15,394 nt of DNA from JAYZDK01 sp964604165. GTDB lineage: Bacteria; Myxococcota_A; UBA796; CAJQPC01. Position 1 is the stretch's first letter. Each line of letters starts with the position of its first letter. The translations under genes were made by a program, and so were the position numbers. Positions 14,448 through 15,394 of the stretch are shown here, in pieces. The notes under the pieces are model-generated. The model was not told the origin of the DNA, did no database searches, and saw nothing but the letters and a program-made list of their open reading frames with translations. The stretch spans positions 1-15,394 of the forward strand of contig CAZRYF010000084.1 of the NCBI GenBank assembly GCA_964604165.1, in the 5' to 3' direction.

Positions 14448-15278
14448 CTAACCCACTACACCAACAAGACCGGCCATCATCAGGTCACCAGCGCGGGCAG
14501 AAGTTCTGCGAGGCCGGCGACGACCCAAGGCTGCAGACGCGGCCAGAAGTGCTGGCAGCCACGCAGTCCCTGGCACGCCAGCACATCCACACGAGGTCAC
14601 CCGAAGGGAAACTGCCTCGGACGCATTTCCTGCTTCGTCGGCCACGGTAATGTCATACACGCGGTCAATTCGCTGTCCCAGCGAATCGTCCATATCAATG
14701 CACTTGTCCCCTGCGATCACAGCAAGAATTGATGGGACCCCCCAGACCGGCAGACCGAATTCTGGTTGAAGTTCGAAGAGCAACTCCGTCTTTCCAGTAA
14801 CGTCATCTCTGTGCCCCTTGGGAGACAGGCCTACGACAGTAGACCAGTTCCCGCAAGTGTCCACCTCTCGATCCCGGATCACCTCGGTCTCCACTTCTCC
14901 GGTCCATTCTGGCGTCTCATTGTCCATTTCGTCCGCTGTCCTGAAGTTGGACAACACACCCCCATTCAGGGTCAGTACACATGAGGCGCCCGGCGGAATG
15001 CCATCGTCGACCGACCACTCAAGGAGCTGTTGGTAGTCGTTCCGCTCGTCCCGTTCCTGGGATACCGACAGTACCACGTCGTCACAGGCCAATTCAGGAG
15101 TCCCATTGCTGGGAGCGTCATGGAAAAGCGTTCGCATAATTGCATTGATAGGCACCCCGATTCGTCCGTCGGCGGGTGTGACCGCCACGACCCGTGGGGC
15201 GCTTGCGCACTGGCACGCGTGCGTGACACTGGGGACCACCAGCACGCTGCATGCCAACACTCGTAGGATGCCACTCAC
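14448..15278 (-). CDS. Secreted Cys-rich protein with Ig-like start and MYXO-CTERM-like tail
   Basis: This 276-residue protein has a signal peptide (residues ~1-21, likely cleaved after THA). The sequence PRVVAVTPADGRIGVPINA (28-46) follows it and resembles the opening of bacterial Ig-like (Big_5/SbsA) domains. A second beta-rich part follows, with VYDITVADEAGNAS (208-220). The C-terminus has SCGC (229-232), a hydrophobic stretch (~238-251) and RRRPRR (253-258), the layout of MYXO-CTERM sorting tails, which direct surface anchoring or processing. Unusually, another 18 residues follow the arginine cluster, including a second hydrophobic patch. GTG 15278 was chosen for the signal peptide and its GTGA overlap with an upstream stop; the frame itself opens at TTG 15329. 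No good ribosome-binding site is seen. Base composition is less G+C-rich than in the rest of the window. Confidence 0.75.
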   Translation of the reverse strand: MSGILRVLACSVLVVPSVTHACQCASAPRVVAVTPADGRIGVPINAIMRTLFHDAPSNGTPELACDDVVLSVSQERDERNDYQQLLEWSVDDGIPPGASCVLTLNGGVLSNFRTADEMDNETPEWTGEVETEVIRDREVDTCGNWSTVVGLSPKGHRDDVTGKTELLFELQPEFGLPVWGVPSILAVIAGDKCIDMDDSLGQRIDRVYDITVADEAGNASEAVSLRVTSCGCAGVPGTAWLPALLAASAALGRRRPRRTSARAGDLMMAGLVGVVG

Positions 15279-15337
15279 TCGGATCTGCGGCGCCGCATCA
15301 GCAAGAATCCAAAGATCGACAGTAGCCAAGCCCGCAA
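15275..15337 (-). other. Short hydrophobic frame with Arg cluster, possible orphaned sorting tail
   Basis: From TTG 15337 the frame encodes 20 residues: a hydrophobic core (WLLSIFGFLLM) followed by RRRRSE and TGA, which overlaps the next gene's GTG. It looks like the C-terminal anchor of a surface protein. In the same frame a TAA lies only 13 codons upstream of this TTG (15374-15376). It may be a small membrane peptide, a decayed gene end, or chance. Confidence 0.3.
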
Positions 15338-15373
15338 TTCTCTGAAGCTACCCCGTTTCCGTGGACAGTTTAG

Positions 15374-15394
15374 TTACTCGTCGCAGTCGAGGGC
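15374..15394 (-). CDS. Possible C-terminal end of a gene entering from the right edge
   Basis: Six codons (ALDCDE) precede TAA at the window edge. The Asp-Cys-Asp sequence recalls the metal-binding repeats of the lipoprotein at the other end of the window. The piece is too short to prove coding. Another minus-strand frame (ending PRLRRVTKLSTETG, stop 15348-15350) is also open to the edge. Confidence 0.2.
   Translation of the reverse strand, partial: ALDCDE

Noticed and set aside
14395..14470. tRNA-like stretch on the minus strand (TGGTGTAGTGGGTTAGCG, similar to a D-arm)
   Set aside because: No 5-bp anticodon stem with a 7-base loop, no T-arm and no acceptor stem could be built. The stretch also runs into the end of the secreted-protein gene.

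Overview
The window is G+C-rich and almost fully coding. It most resembles Myxococcota or a neighbouring delta-proteobacterial lineage. Evidence for this: a MYXO-CTERM-like C-terminal sorting tail, a MopE-type lipoprotein built of Asp/Cys metal-binding repeats, a large eukaryote-like Ser/Thr kinase fused to an ATPase and TPR region, and a C-factor/sniffer-like SDR. This assignment is inferred from protein families only.

Layout. (1) 1-1552, minus: a lipoprotein with seven ~70-residue metal-binding units, running off the left edge. (2) 1553-1769: a gap with two imperfect 34-bp direct repeats, one containing a perfect 7+7 bp palindrome. (3) 1770-2429, minus: an SDR oxidoreductase, divergent across only 46 bp from (4) 2476-5970, plus: a 1164-residue kinase-ATPase-TPR protein. 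(5) 5979-12651, minus: a six-gene chain in transcription order radical SAM enzyme, glutamate formimidoyltransferase (FtcD), DsbD-like thioredoxin/TPR protein, small lipoprotein, TldD, TldE. Every junction in the chain is an exact 4-bp stop/start overlap. (6) 12727-14387, plus: a parvulin-type lipoprotein and a FabI-like SDR, also joined by a 4-bp overlap and divergent from the radical SAM operon across a 75-bp gap holding a nested inverted repeat. (7) 14448-15278, minus: a secreted protein with a MYXO-CTERM-like tail, in DNA of lower G+C. Its start overlaps the stop of a short hydrophobic frame at the right edge.

Working together. The six-gene operon is the most interesting unit. It joins a radical SAM enzyme, the two-subunit metalloprotease TldD/TldE (a family used in peptide maturation and protein turnover), an exported redox protein and a lipoprotein, with FtcD embedded among them. 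The strict translational coupling suggests co-regulated or stoichiometric production. A peptide or envelope-protein modification role is an inference, because no clear precursor peptide is visible. The parvulin/SDR pair, the kinase and the repeat lipoprotein look like envelope and signalling functions typical of such genomes.

Several starts given here are internal to longer open frames. They were chosen from ribosome-binding sites, signal peptides and stop/start overlaps. All residue numbers count from those chosen starts.
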